Below the pieces are notes generated by a model. That model worked only from the letters and a program-made list of their open reading frames with translations. It made no database searches and was not told where the DNA came from. Positions 52,696-64,000 of a stretch of DNA of 64,000 nucleotides are shown here, piece after piece. The translations under genes were made by a program, and so were the position numbers. The number at the start of each line of letters is the position of its first letter. Position 1 is the first letter of the stretch. Origin of the DNA: Neelides folsomi (taxonomy: Eukaryota; Arthropoda; Collembola; Neelipleona; Neelidae); NCBI GenBank assembly GCA_034687125.1, contig JAQGBZ010000059.1, positions 177,053 through 241,052 of the forward strand, in the 5' to 3' direction.

Positions 52696-53518
52696 CACGG
52701 GTCTACAAAATTGATTCACTTGGCTACTCCTCTCAAGAAGTTTTTCCTATAGGAGGATTTGGGAAGCTGTGACAAGAAAACAATCCTTCGACCTTCCTCC
52801 ACCGCATCCAACATAAAGAATTGGATTTATCTAAATTCATTCCATTCTTCCTATTTGACTCATTTGATAAGCAAATGAGAGCAAAAAATATCCAAATTCC
52901 GCAAATCATTTCCCACAAGATCCCCAAGGGTAAAACCATTTAAGGAATTAAAATTTCCCAATATGAAAAAAAATTACTATAAATATTTAATTAAATGTGA
53001 ATGCATTTTATGGTGAAATCGTAAATATGCAACTTGGAATTCAACTACAGATCTTCGATTAAATGTTTTTAAAAAGTTGGAATCATTGTTCATTCAATAC
53101 ATCGAACGATTATACACTCGAAGGAAGGAACGTTTAAAGGCCTTTGTGATTAGGATCTAATTCTACCATTAAAATATTAATAATAGTAATTAGCGATAAT
53201 TGGTTTGACAGAGAAATGAATTCCGGCTATTTAATGAACCTATACAAAACCTTTTATCATTTTCATTTCACTCAATGTGTGAAATGTAATTGGAAAAGGT
53301 ATGTCCAATATGGTGATAAACCAACCTTTATCACACTTATCACTCAAAACGGCCTTTATTATCTCTCCGCAAATTAGAATATGATGGAAAGTAGAGAATC
53401 GTATATACGTATTACGTCTAAGAACCCCATTACTCATCCTTCGTCCATGAGGACAAATGATGCGATTAGAAAAGCCATCGAGTAATTATATTGTTATTAC
53501 AAAAATTATTTTTCAATT

Positions 53519-55142
53519 ATGAGCCGAAGAGAGAAAATGGACTTTAACAAATTCCCTCATTTTCTGATTGTTTTTTCCATAATTGCTCCTGTTTTCATTT
53601 ATGGTCTGGCAGAATCGAGTAATTCGAAGGTGTTAGTTGAAACTGATTCAAGTTTAAAAAATTTAAGATCTTTTCACGGAGACGATTTCTCAATTCTTGT
53701 CCATAGTAAGAACTCATTCAACAATTACATAGAACATTTATTCAATAAATTAATTGCAACAATAACGTGTTAAAGACCCCATTGCAGCCATTGGTTTTTT
53801 ATAATTGATTTAATGAAATGATGTTTTTGTTAACTTTTAAAGGAAATGGAGTGATGAATGACGAAGCGACTGAAGCTCCAGAACAGGGCTTTCAAAGTAA
53901 TACGACCAAGAATTGTGTTGACTACAATTGTTGTTATCAATACACTTGGCCTGGGTATTTACCCCCGGACAAATTGCCGACTCCGCAAAATGCCACTTGC
54001 GAAGCGATGAAATCCTCTACCAGACATCCAGGAATGGCTTGTTTTGCACCTTTAGTTTATTCAAGTAATTGATAATTAATATTTTTTAATTTTATATTGT
54101 TATCATTACTTAGAGTACATTATGTACGTAAAGAGTACATAAATTTCTTTAAGTTGTTGTTTTCATTGTATTCCTTCCATTTAAGTAGTAAATCAGAAAC
54201 TATTTATATTTTTTAGCTAAACCAAATCGACCAAATTTAACAGCATTGATTGAATATTGTGATCTTCACGGGTGCGGAATTTACTGTTCAAAGTCAGGAA
54301 ACGCCAATACATGTGTCAAATATACTTTTTATACTAATGAAGGAAAACGTAAGTTATACAGATACATTACATATACTGGTATTTTTTTAATAATTACTAA
54401 TACTCCCCTTTCTTTAAAATTCACACCAGAATATTAAAAGTTTTGTTTCTCGATGTGAATCCTTTCCTAGCTCCCAGCCATGTAGAAATAGGAGGATTAA
54501 TACAATTATAAATAACAGCATTTGTGCAATACCTTAATGTTAATAGCATAGAGTTAGGTTGCATTTTGATGCATTACGTGCATTACATATCTGTAGATAA
54601 ATGACTTTATATTATATTTGTTAGAAAAGTCAGGTTAAGTGAGTGTAAATTATACTACATAATTTAAATTGTAAATGAACATAAAACCAAATAATGCAAA
54701 ATTGGATTCTTTGACTCGTTTGTTTTTACAACTCTCCCAATGAGTTCTATTTATAATTTCAACATAAATAATATTTATTGTATGTAGAGTATGTTGATAA
54801 ATAATACATTAACAGTATATATGTCCACTACACATGACCACTAAACACATTTTAATAGTAATTTTATTTATTTTAATTTTTCAAATATCTAATGTTTGTT
54901 TACTTTGTATTTATTTAGATAGCACCCAAATTAACGAAACGAGATTTTGCGGGTCGGTGACAGATTCGGGTTCGGGGAGCCGAGTTAAAACCGGTTGTTA
55001 TTCAGACAAACGCGATGGACTCGTTCGGACTGTTTGTGTTTGTGACGGCGATAGATGTAATGGCTCAATCCGCCTCGGTTTTTCATTTCTACTTATTCTG
55101 CCCATTTTCGGAGTTTTAATGAAGGATTTAACGAGAAATTGA
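53519..55142 (+). CDS. Ly6/uPAR-domain GPI-anchored protein
   Basis: Exons 53519-53705, 53843-54064, 54217-54348 and 54919-55142, phase 1 at each junction, encode 254 residues. Ly6/uPAR proteins are small disulfide-rich cell-surface proteins. In arthropods they modulate ion channels and receptors or help form septate junctions. Seen here: signal peptide (HFLIVFSIIAPVFIYGLA, about 14-31), a linker, a cysteine-rich region (NCVDYNCCYQY; YCDLHGCGIYC), then CGS...GCY...VCVCDGDRCN, which fits the terminal Ly6 signature CxC...CN. Directly after CN comes GS, a plausible GPI attachment site, and a hydrophobic tail (FSFLLILPIFGVLM). The cysteine-rich part is longer than a single Ly6 domain, so it may have an extra N-terminal module. 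Either methionine 1 or 7 could be the start. AATAAA is at 55224-55229. Confidence 0.85.
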
Positions 55143-58100
55143 ATCTTTATTATTTCACCAATATTGATCATCTGTTTTTGTCAAATGGGTTTGTAACAAT
55201 AGTGCCGTTGTTTTTCATAAATTAATAAATCTTATATTTAACAGTAATTTTCTATTCGCTATATTTAAACTTTTTACATATGAACACTTTTAAGAAGTAA
55301 AAATGAAGTTGCAATGTTCATTATTCATTAATATTTATCGGTAACCCATCAATCCGATTGATTTCAATGCTAAATGATTGGAGTATCTAACAAAAAATAC
55401 CCGATTGAAATACTGTTAATTATATATGTATGAAGCATACCGTAAACGCTATATTAGGCGTTTGTTTAAATGACATACCTACATATCTACTACCAGTATA
55501 TGGTACATATCCTACATATACACTAAATATAACAGTGAAAAAATTTTAAATCTAAATCTCACACACTCAAATAATATACCCTCTTGGATTATAAGTTGAA
55601 TTATCTCGAATACTGGATACTGGATACTAATACATATATCGTTTAATTAATCCTTTCTCATTCTAATTGGGAAATTTTGGAGTGATTGTTTTGAGTTTGT
55701 TGTAAATGTCATTTTGCCATTGAGCCAACTTCCTCCTTCCGATTTCTTTCGAATGAAAGACCAAAGGAATTTCAATGTCTCCCGTTATAATTTTCCAATG
55801 TCACTTGGCCTGTGCTAATGAGTTAATTAGCTATTAGAACTGATTTGTAATTCATCCACCTTCCCACCACCGCCGCTGGGACTCTGTGAGTTGGATTGAG
55901 ATCTCCAATAACTTTAATCGTAAGCGCGACTTCCTATACTACCCCAATTTAAATCCCATTCTTATAGTACATATACTCTCATTGATGTCATTAATCATGA
56001 ATTGGTTCAGAAAAACCTTCTTATCTTTATACCTGTAGAGTGAATACGATATACGACCTTCCAAGGAGCCAAAACACACCTAATAATAGTGAAAGTTATT
56101 GAAGTGTCAAATGAGTATGCTAATGTATTATTTGTATCTTCACACCATGTAAAGATTAATTAACTGGAGCTCTGCTAATTACTATTTTGAGCCATACAGA
56201 TAACAATGCTCCTTTGATGCACCAATTTATGCACATTAAGTATACTACTGATAGGATATTTAACTATGATAAACTGATATTATTCATTTTTAATAAGACT
56301 AGAAAAATTATATATACCATACATACTTAAATATTAACTTAACTTACTTAACAGTTAATTTGAAAAAAAAGCAATAGGTAATTTTTACGATAAATTAGCT
56401 TGTTGTAGCTGTTTGAAGCTGTTTAATTTTATTTTGTTAAATATTGATACATTATATATATGCATTTGTACGAAATTTTTTTTAAATGCTTATGAATGAG
56501 TATAAAAAGTATAAAATGAATTGCTTTGGGTAACACATTTAGCTACGTATTTTATTTATCTCACATAATATGCGAACAGTTTTTTTTGAAAAATCAACTT
56601 CACGTTTAAACAATTTTTCTATGATTTATTGGAAATATTCAATATATACCCCATAGAGTATATAACATGTATCTACACGTGTTTATAAAAATTCAAGGTT
56701 AATTAATATTTTATATTTATTTTCTTATTGGGTATAATTTAATTGAGTTTCATATAATGAGGTATTATATTTTATAAAATTGATTTTATTATTCAATAAA
56801 TACTTGGCTATTCTAAGTATTTAGTAAAATTCTTATTCACATTTCATATGCAAGTATGTAAATACAAGGATTTACTATACAAATATATAAGTTATCAATT
56901 TCCTTTCATACATTTTCATAGTTATTTTCAAAAAAGAACAATTATTTTATTATATTTATTTTGACATCTACATAAAATCTCTAGTTTATATGTATCATAA
57001 CAATTAAGACAGCTACGTATAAATAAAATAAATAAATTTACTTTTGCTCAAGACATGACTGATGAGCTAATATTTCCATTTTTAATTAAAAATTTAAAAA
57101 AATTTAAGGTTGAAATTTACAGATAAAGTAATTATTAATTATCTGTAGCTGATCAAAGTACTAGGTAGTTCTGCTAAAATTAAAATATTTATTAATTTTG
57201 ATCGTAATTTAATTTTCAATCAAAGTAAACAAATATACTTTAATAAATACTACCTAGTATGAGTACAAAAATTATTACAATTTCGTAATCTTAAACCTAA
57301 AAATTTTGGTAGCTAGGCTATTTACATACATTCCACATTAACCACATATTTGACCTCACACATACAGTTATAATTATACATGTTAATACAATAATTAAAG
57401 CTAGGGTTAAAATTACATATAATATAATACCTATATAGAAATATACATACATGTATGTAATATAATGAATTAATGAAGATTATTTACTGCATTATTACCT
57501 ATAAAATAATTTAATCAAAATTATAAAAAGATACACATACATTTATGTACCTAGTACATATGTAATATGTGAGTATATAGTATTTATTAATGTATGTATA
57601 CTTACATATTACATTAGAAGTTTTTAAATCCATATTTATGTTATATTGTACATACCTAGTATAGAATTACAATTTCCGTTATGTAGAATCCACAAACATT
57701 TTATTCTTTAACACATCATCTTTCTTGGCCAACTGACTAAATCTTACGTACATATTATTACATATGCGTATTTATCATGAATACATAAATATTGATGGTA
57801 TATTTACTTCATTTAGTAGTCAAAAAACATACGTAGTTTTTTAACTAATAATTAAAAATCGATGTAATGTCAATATGAGGGAAGGTCAAGTTGACGAATA
57901 TCTCAACTTACAAAGATACGGACCTTTTAAATAATTGTAAACATTATATCTGCACATGGATTATTCACAACCCTTTTTGAGTGATTACAATATTTCTTTG
58001 TTGGTCCTACCTAATAGATAGATTGTATTTATATGAACAACAATTACATGGATATACATACAAAGAGGAGAAACAAATCGAATATTTTTACAATAATGAA

Positions 58101-59770
58101 AATTTTTAAATTTAACAATAATTCACGAAGACAATACATATGACCATATCTTATACATAACATACTCTATGTAATATAAGATTCTATAAATATTTAGCAA
58201 TAGAAGTGTTGATAAATAACATACATTCTTATTAAGTTAAATGTAAATAATAGGTTCAAGTTGGTAATTGGCATTGGAGTCTTTGGAGATAAAATTCGAG
58301 TATTGTTTTGTGTATGAGTTAATAAATGCTACAATACATGAAATAAATAACATATGTAATATGTATGTATATGGTATGTATTTCTATTTCTTTACTTTTA
58401 GCTAATTAATGGATATACCTAAGTAGAATACATACGTGACAATAAATAACAATTATTATTACATAATTTAGTAACAAATATCTCTTAAGTCAATTATCCG
58501 TTGAAGTGTTTAATATAAGTATTTATAAGTATAACATATATCAATATTTGTAATTTGGGTTCTTTGGTAATGGAAGAATTGGCTTTGAGACATTGGGAAT
58601 AAAAAAATCTTTGAACATTTTACGGAAGCAATCACTTCAATAAGTTGAGTTTACTTTAAAATAATTACTGCCTAACTACAATCACATAAATGCTAATTTC
58701 TCCATGCTCTCTAAAAAGTTGATTTGTAATTTTTGAATTATTTTTTATGATAAGTTACTCTAAATGTTAAGAAAGGAATAAATTTGAATAATTTTATATA
58801 TAATAAGTGTTGATTAGACTTATGCTTCTTTCAATATTCCAATGTTGTGTTTTCTTTACAGATTTTACCAAATTAATAAAAATTGATATTTTTTACTTAA
58901 TAAAAAGAGTTAAATTAATTTTACCTACAGCAATATGCAATTTGAGTTTAAAAAAGTTCTGGATGTGATAGGAATTTTGAGCATAATATGAAAATATAAG
59001 ACAATATACCTCAGTATATAACATAAAAATTCAACACAATGAAATACACATGAAAAAAACATTTTGGGCGCCGGGCGTATTGAGAAATAGAGAAAGAATT
59101 AAACCCTTTTTATGGCCTCAGATAACCAAATATCAGTATTTTCCATTGCCAAACTAAATTATTATATTATTTATATATGGTACATTACAATCAATCATTG
59201 TAATGCTTTTGAATCAACCTTAATTTAACTTATATTAATTTTTATCTTCTTTAAAGTGAATTAATTTTCCTTAAAGCTGCTTTTATACTATTTATATGTT
59301 ATACAGTGGCAATAATTAAATAGTTAAGTATTATACATAGACTTTAGGAATAGGACATAATGGGATAAATACAACTGTTAACACTTAACTGTAACATATA
59401 TATCCTTATATATAAGAAATCTGTAATTTAATTACCTTTAGTTAATTAAACATATTGTAATTATTGTAATATCTATATTCTATAGTATACAACAACCAGA
59501 TCTAACTGGCTACTACAATTATTAACAATGGTATACTTATTATGGAATTAATAATTTATTTTTATGAGGAGTCCGTGAGAAGTTAAAGGACAAATAATGA
59601 AGGGTTTCGTGTAATTGTACGATCGTGTATGTATATATCATTAATTTTTGTAAAATTGACTTTTAAAATCTTGGTGGCATTTGAGTTTCGTCCACGGTCG
59701 CACCTTAAATATACTTTTATTAATATGTCAGTTTGTGTTGTATTGAAAACTCCTTTAGTTTGCTCAATTC
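55143..59770. other. Very AT-rich desert
   Basis: About 4.6 kb with no exon, RNA gene or transposon recognisable. After the Ly6 poly(A) signal at 55224-55229 the sequence is among the most AT-rich of the window, dominated by TA-rich and TACATA/TATGTA words. A GC-richer patch at about 55680-55930 shows no clear frame. The right end presumably belongs to the 3' UTR of the minus-strand receptor gene. Confidence 0.5.
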
Positions 59771-59802
59771 CCATCTGCCTATGTGGAGTAGTAGGCAGAT
59801 GG
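59771..59802 (-). other. Hairpin in the receptor 3' UTR
   Basis: CCATCTGCCTA (59771-59781) and TAGGCAGATGG (59792-59802) form a perfect 11-bp stem with a 10-base loop. It begins six bases past the stop codon of the minus-strand receptor gene, so it would be transcribed as a stem-loop at the very start of the 3' UTR. Confidence 0.85.
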
Positions 59803-59808
59803 CGAATC

Positions 59809-62800
59809 TCATAAAAAGTAAAAGGACCAGTACCCCGCATTGAAGATGATGAAGGACACAGGGAAAATAACTCGCGAGTACTTGTCGATCACATTCACGT
59901 CCCGGATCTTCGGGAGAGAGTTCTTCAGGGCGTTGGCTCCTTTTTTTATTGTTTGAAGGACGCGGGGTTGTTGAGGCTGGAGGTTTTTCCGTCCCCGCAT
60001 CCGCCCGCGTCCGGACTGACTCCCATAAATGCTCCCGGTCGGGTAATGAGGCCGGTGTATTCGGAAGGATGGTGGGAATCGGGGCGAGTGAGTTCCAAGG
60101 CTCGGATCACTCCGAGACCCAAAGTTTCTCTGGCGGATCGATGGAATCGGTGACAGCTGAACTTCCTAAAAATCTCGAACTTTCATTTCCTCGTCGGACA
60201 AGACTTTTAAAATTAATCTACATGTCTACACTGTCTCCAAGTCCCATTTAACGTTTACATTTAACAAAGTCACAATCAATTGATAAATTAGTTATGTTGA
60301 TTATTGATTGATTTTTTAATTCAAATTTTTAAATGAATTTATTCCATATACTAAATGAATTTAAAAAATTACCTCTAGTTCGATGATTTCTTCATTTTGG
60401 TAATCCTGCTGTTGTCTCCCTGTTGGGGTTTCCTTCCCTTGCCTTTTCATTTGCTTCACCTTCTTCTTCGCTCTCGCTCCCCAGTACGTGTAGTTGACTA
60501 ATTTAAATGTCAGATTAAACTTGAGATATTCTTACACAATGTTCAATGTGAATTTTCTTATTTTCATTCACATACCTGCGGCGTATTCAAGAAGTGCAGC
60601 AAAAACGAAAACAAAGCACATGACGAGATAAATGTCAATTGCCTTCACATATGAAATTCTTGGAAGAGATGATCGAACTCCGGTGCTGATCGTTGTCATC
60701 GTCAACACAGTCGTTATTCCTATATTAAAAAAGTCCAGAATTATTACATGAGTATAACATACAGGTATAGTACCAATATGGTGTATTATTCTACAGATTC
60801 TACACCAACTACACTTTGGGATAAAAAAAATTTAATTTGTTATTTCTTAAAAACACCATTGAAAAAATCAACGTTTTACAAAAACAATCGGTTCACAAAC
60901 ATTCCCTTCCTGATTAAATTTCTTCCTAACTGAACTTCTTAAAGTCAAAATAATTGGAGGTGTTATGAAACAAGCTGTGTGACTGGTACCGGCTAAGAAT
61001 GGTCCGCTTGTGTAACTCATGATAATTTTATTTTCTTATTAAAATTTTTTTGAAAGTTTGTAAATACCTAGAGCGATTCTCGCAGACGTCGCTTGATGAT
61101 TGATCCAAAATGAGACCCAGGAGAGCATGACGATGAGAATGGATGGCAAATAGGTTTGGAAAATGAAATAGCCAATGTTCCGCTGAAGTTTGAAGGAGAG
61201 GGAAAGTCGTTGGTAAACTCCAGTGGCCAACTTCTCTTTCCGGTCGTTCGTCTCATAGCCGATGATTGTGAATTGCGGTAGCTCGGCCTCTTCAACTCCA
61301 ACTACTGGAGTGTCCTTCCAGTACATCACGACGTCCGAAACGGTGTAGCCATCTAAAATACAACCAAGGAAATTAAATTCCTTTCCGATCTCTTCAGAAT
61401 TCAAATCTTACAGCTTTCAATCTCGACGGTGCAGTTTTGGGAGTCAAGTGGATAGTAATGGAGATCCATCATGCACGCGAGGGTGGTCGTGAACCTCATG
61501 CCGTAAGTGACGCTTCCATCTCCTGACAGTCGCACCATTTTGTTTTTCTCCGTTACTTCGTGCAGGAAACTGGAAAGCGAAAAGTTGTAGGAAAATGAAA
61601 GAGAAATGTTGGGGGAACTTTTTTAATTACCTGCTCTTATCATTGGCAAAGAAAGTGTCTGGAACCCAAATCTTTTCTGCAAAGTCGCCCGACAACGTCA
61701 GAACCTCGTCGTCCGAACTGAAAGCCAACCGATCGTCCTTCCAATACTGATTGAGGTACATGGTGATTGTGTAATCCTAAATAAAGTCATATTGTAAAGG
61801 TCAACTTATGTACAAACTGTACTATACTGCTGAATAATTTCATAAAGATTTTTAAACTTTTACTTATTTCCCACTACTGTAAAAGTATTTAACTGCTAAT
61901 GTGTTGTTTGGTAAAAAAAATTAGAAATTTGTTGAGTATGTTGAGTTTACCATATTTACTTCGGAGATATGATCAAAGCTGGCAATTGTCAAGTCCATTC
62001 CGACGATTAACGGCGTGCCTATAAAAATTCCATATTGATGATATTTATTTCATTACAAATACAATCTATAGGGAATTATATCTGTAATTGAACATAAATA
62101 CCTGTGGTCTTGGGGTATAGAAGTACATATTTATCACAGTATTCTAACTCTAACCAATTCTTATAATAAAATCACAATTACAAACTAACGAATACTAATT
62201 ACACGCGTTAAATGTTTTAATTTTAATCAATAATTATATTTTGTTAAATTGAACAAAAGTATTATAAATTATAAAATATGGAATTTTAAATATTAATCAC
62301 TATGAAAGTTATAGTTAGAAATAATAATTGAGGATCAATCAATACATTGAAGAAGCATGGAAGGTGTAATTTGTAGGAAGACTTTCGCCGGGGAAATGAA
62401 AGTGCCCCGTCTCGGTTGGGTTCTTCCGGGGAAGTGGGGAAAAGCGAGACAAATTGATTGGGGTCATAAAAATGCCATCGACAGCCCTTCGCACCTCATC
62501 GTGTAATCTCAATGGTCGAGGATTGAGAGGGGAATGGGAGGAGAAATGATCTCCGACTGTCTGCATTGAAGTCCAAACGAGGATTGTGCCCTTTGTCGAA
62601 CCTTGTAAATACATGGGAGCAGTGTAATGAAGACGGGGATTTGGGCGGATGTGTCTCAAAGCCGAGGGTTGCCTTAACGACGGAGGCTGAGAGTGTTTCA
62701 GAGACGTCTGTCTCCTCACGGATCGATCCATTTGAAAAAAGCAGAGCCGCAGGGTGGAGCGAACTTCCCACCCTTCCTAATAATCTCCCTCCTGCCCCAC

Positions 62801-62957
62801 TTTCTCCACCTTTCCCCATTAATCAACGCTGGGGCTTAATTAACAGGTCTCACCTCCGAAGTTGGGCCTCAGGCGGATATCATAGCCGTGGAGCAAATGG
62901 GCGATCGTCTGCGTCACGTTCTCCAGTTTGGAAGAAGAAGGAATGCCCCGCACAGCC
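59809..62957 (-). CDS. Lcch3: Ligand-gated anion-type channel subunit, LCCH3/GABA-A beta-like (5' partial)
   Basis: Eight exons: 62854-62957, 61951-62018, 61631-61776, 61412-61569, 61068-61352, 60576-60719, 60373-60497 and 59809-60165, all in phase, give 461 residues. The signal-peptide end is missing: the first exon seen opens with one base completing a codon. It is a Cys-loop pentameric receptor subunit. Seen: RLRPNFGG near the start; Cys-loop C([13 protein letters not shown])C with 13 residues between the cysteines; TM1 ([16 protein letters not shown]); TM2 ([20 protein letters not shown]); TM3 ([18 protein letters not shown]) followed by [12 protein letters not shown], typical of beta/LCCH3 subunits; a cytoplasmic loop rich in Q/K/R and S/P; and TM4 after [20 protein letters not shown]. 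In insects Lcch3 pairs with other subunits to make GABA-gated channels. Intron 62019-62853 is GC-rich. Confidence 0.93.
62340..62830. other. GC-rich island in the receptor's first visible intron
   Basis: This is the longest GC-rich block in the right half, lying inside the intron 62019-62853. Frames are open on both strands over 100-130 codons, which is expected by chance where TA-rich stops are scarce. No frame shows family resemblance, so an intronic regulatory or conserved element is as likely as a missed exon. Confidence 0.4.
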
Positions 62958-64000
62958 CTACACAAATTCCATTAGCCTTTAATGTGCGGACGTACCAAAA
63001 TGGGATGAATTTATTTAATATTTATATGGACAATCCTCTCCGCCCCAGTCAAAATATTATAATTTCATAATCCCATCCTCATTTATTCAAAAACCCCGAA
63101 ACCTCTTGTAGTTCAAATTGTTATTATTTATGGACATCTTAACCTCCTTTCACCGACTCGCGAAATTTCAAAAATGCTTCGAGTCTAAATGCAACTAATG
63201 GGCTTATATGTATATCTATAAATGGATCTACCTTAACCTCGTAGTAATGCGCCCATGTCTTGTACACACATAATATTGTTTTACCATTGGAATATGAACC
63301 ATATTTTCATATCTTGTTAAATGGGAAGGAATTTGTAAAAAAAAGTCATAAAGTCAAAGTAAGAATGATAATGCTTATTTTACAAATATTTATTATCTTT
63401 CAAACTATTTTCTTGTAGGAAAAATTTGTTTAAAAGTGGATAAAATATGGAGAATAATACATAGATATATGTCCTACTTAAATAGCAATAGATATTATGT
63501 AGCATGGTAGTTACACACATAAATGTTACAATCGTGTAAAGAATGGTTTAACGTTCTGAAGATTCGTTCGATATCCCTTTTATCCTCTTCAGGAACTTTC
63601 TACATGAATGGATTAACAAACAAATTTATTGCTCTGCTGCTCTTCTTGTCCAATCCAAATCCATTAAGGAGAAAATGAATAATTTAAATGCTACAATTTT
63701 ATTTGCAAACATCCTTTCAAACTTAAATAAATAAATCTAACTTTCTCTTAAATATAATTTTTTCCTCTTTCTTCTATTCAAAATGCGTATATCAAATAAT
63801 GTGTATAAGTTTGCCTTTAGCAATATAAATTAATGCATAATTCTACACAGATCCCATATCTACAAATGGTCGTCTTATCCCAAGAACTCATTATCCAAAT
63901 TGTTCAATTTAAAAAATAGCAAAAAATAAATAAATTTTAAATTTTTTCCTATATATATATAATTTTTGAGTAGTCGCCATTTGAACGCTTGGAAACTCAA
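62958..64000. other. Upstream of the visible receptor exons
   Basis: AT-rich sequence expected to be intron or 5' flank of the receptor gene. I searched the minus strand for a signal-peptide exon ending in phase 2 and saw none I would defend, so the N-terminal exon is probably outside the window. Confidence 0.4.

Larger units (their letters stand above)
35974..53518. other. 17.5 kb gene-poor region
   Basis: No gene with family support was found. Composition alternates between very AT-rich sequence and small GC-richer islands. The islands worth naming are listed separately: 37602-38055 (+), 39700-39857 (+), 45384-45671 (+), 47826-48080 (-), 50090-50385 (LTR-like), 51328-51705 (-) and a perfect hairpin at 52664-52695. 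The left end should carry the promoter of the minus-strand secreted-protein gene and the right end that of the Ly6 gene. The rest shows nothing I can interpret. It could be regulatory sequence or long introns of a transcript whose coding part lies elsewhere. Confidence 0.4.

Overview
The window is eukaryotic nuclear DNA. It is AT-rich, all protein genes are split by GT-AG introns (mostly 50-150 bases, some over 4 kb), and ATGT/TACATA-type simple repeats are scattered through it. Gene content points to an arthropod: an LCCH3-type GABA receptor subunit, a GPI-anchored Ly6 protein, and a large Thr/Ser/Val-rich secreted protein of a kind I associate with arthropods. A copepod-like crustacean would fit the AT-richness, but that is a guess. 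I rebuilt exons by hand by requiring splice dinucleotides, matching intron phase and, where possible, remembered family sequence.

Layout, left to right: SPCS3 signal peptidase subunit (+, 19-859); USP12/46 deubiquitinase (-, 2438-4434); ribosomal protein L21 (+, 5288-6079), divergent from USP46 across a promoter region with two AGATGGCGC motifs; TP53I11 homologue (-, 6434-9516) with a short palindromic MITE-like element in its first intron; a 3.7 kb gap holding a GC-rich, hairpin-rich, Pol III-like element (about 11.1-11.6 kb); a tetraspanin (-, 13184-17086) whose 2.6 kb second intron carries an antisense spliced gene of unknown family (+, 14487-16377); a four-transmembrane protein of unknown family (+, 18341-20241); a ten-exon gene for a roughly 975-residue secreted protein (-, 21405-35973) with very long 5' introns; a 17.5 kb gene-poor stretch with a few isolated coding-like islands; a Ly6/uPAR-type GPI-anchored protein (+, 53519-55142); a very AT-rich 4.4 kb desert; and the LCCH3/GABA-A beta-like receptor subunit (-, 59809-62957), whose N-terminal exon(s) I could not find.

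Several genes are housekeeping (SPCS3, L21, USP46). The rest mostly encode membrane or secreted proteins. There is no sign that the genes form one pathway, and I found no operon, CRISPR array, tRNA or intact transposase. The less explained parts are the nested antisense gene, the four-TM orphan, the structured element near 11.4 kb, several perfect hairpins, and the coding-like islands in the 36-53 kb gap.
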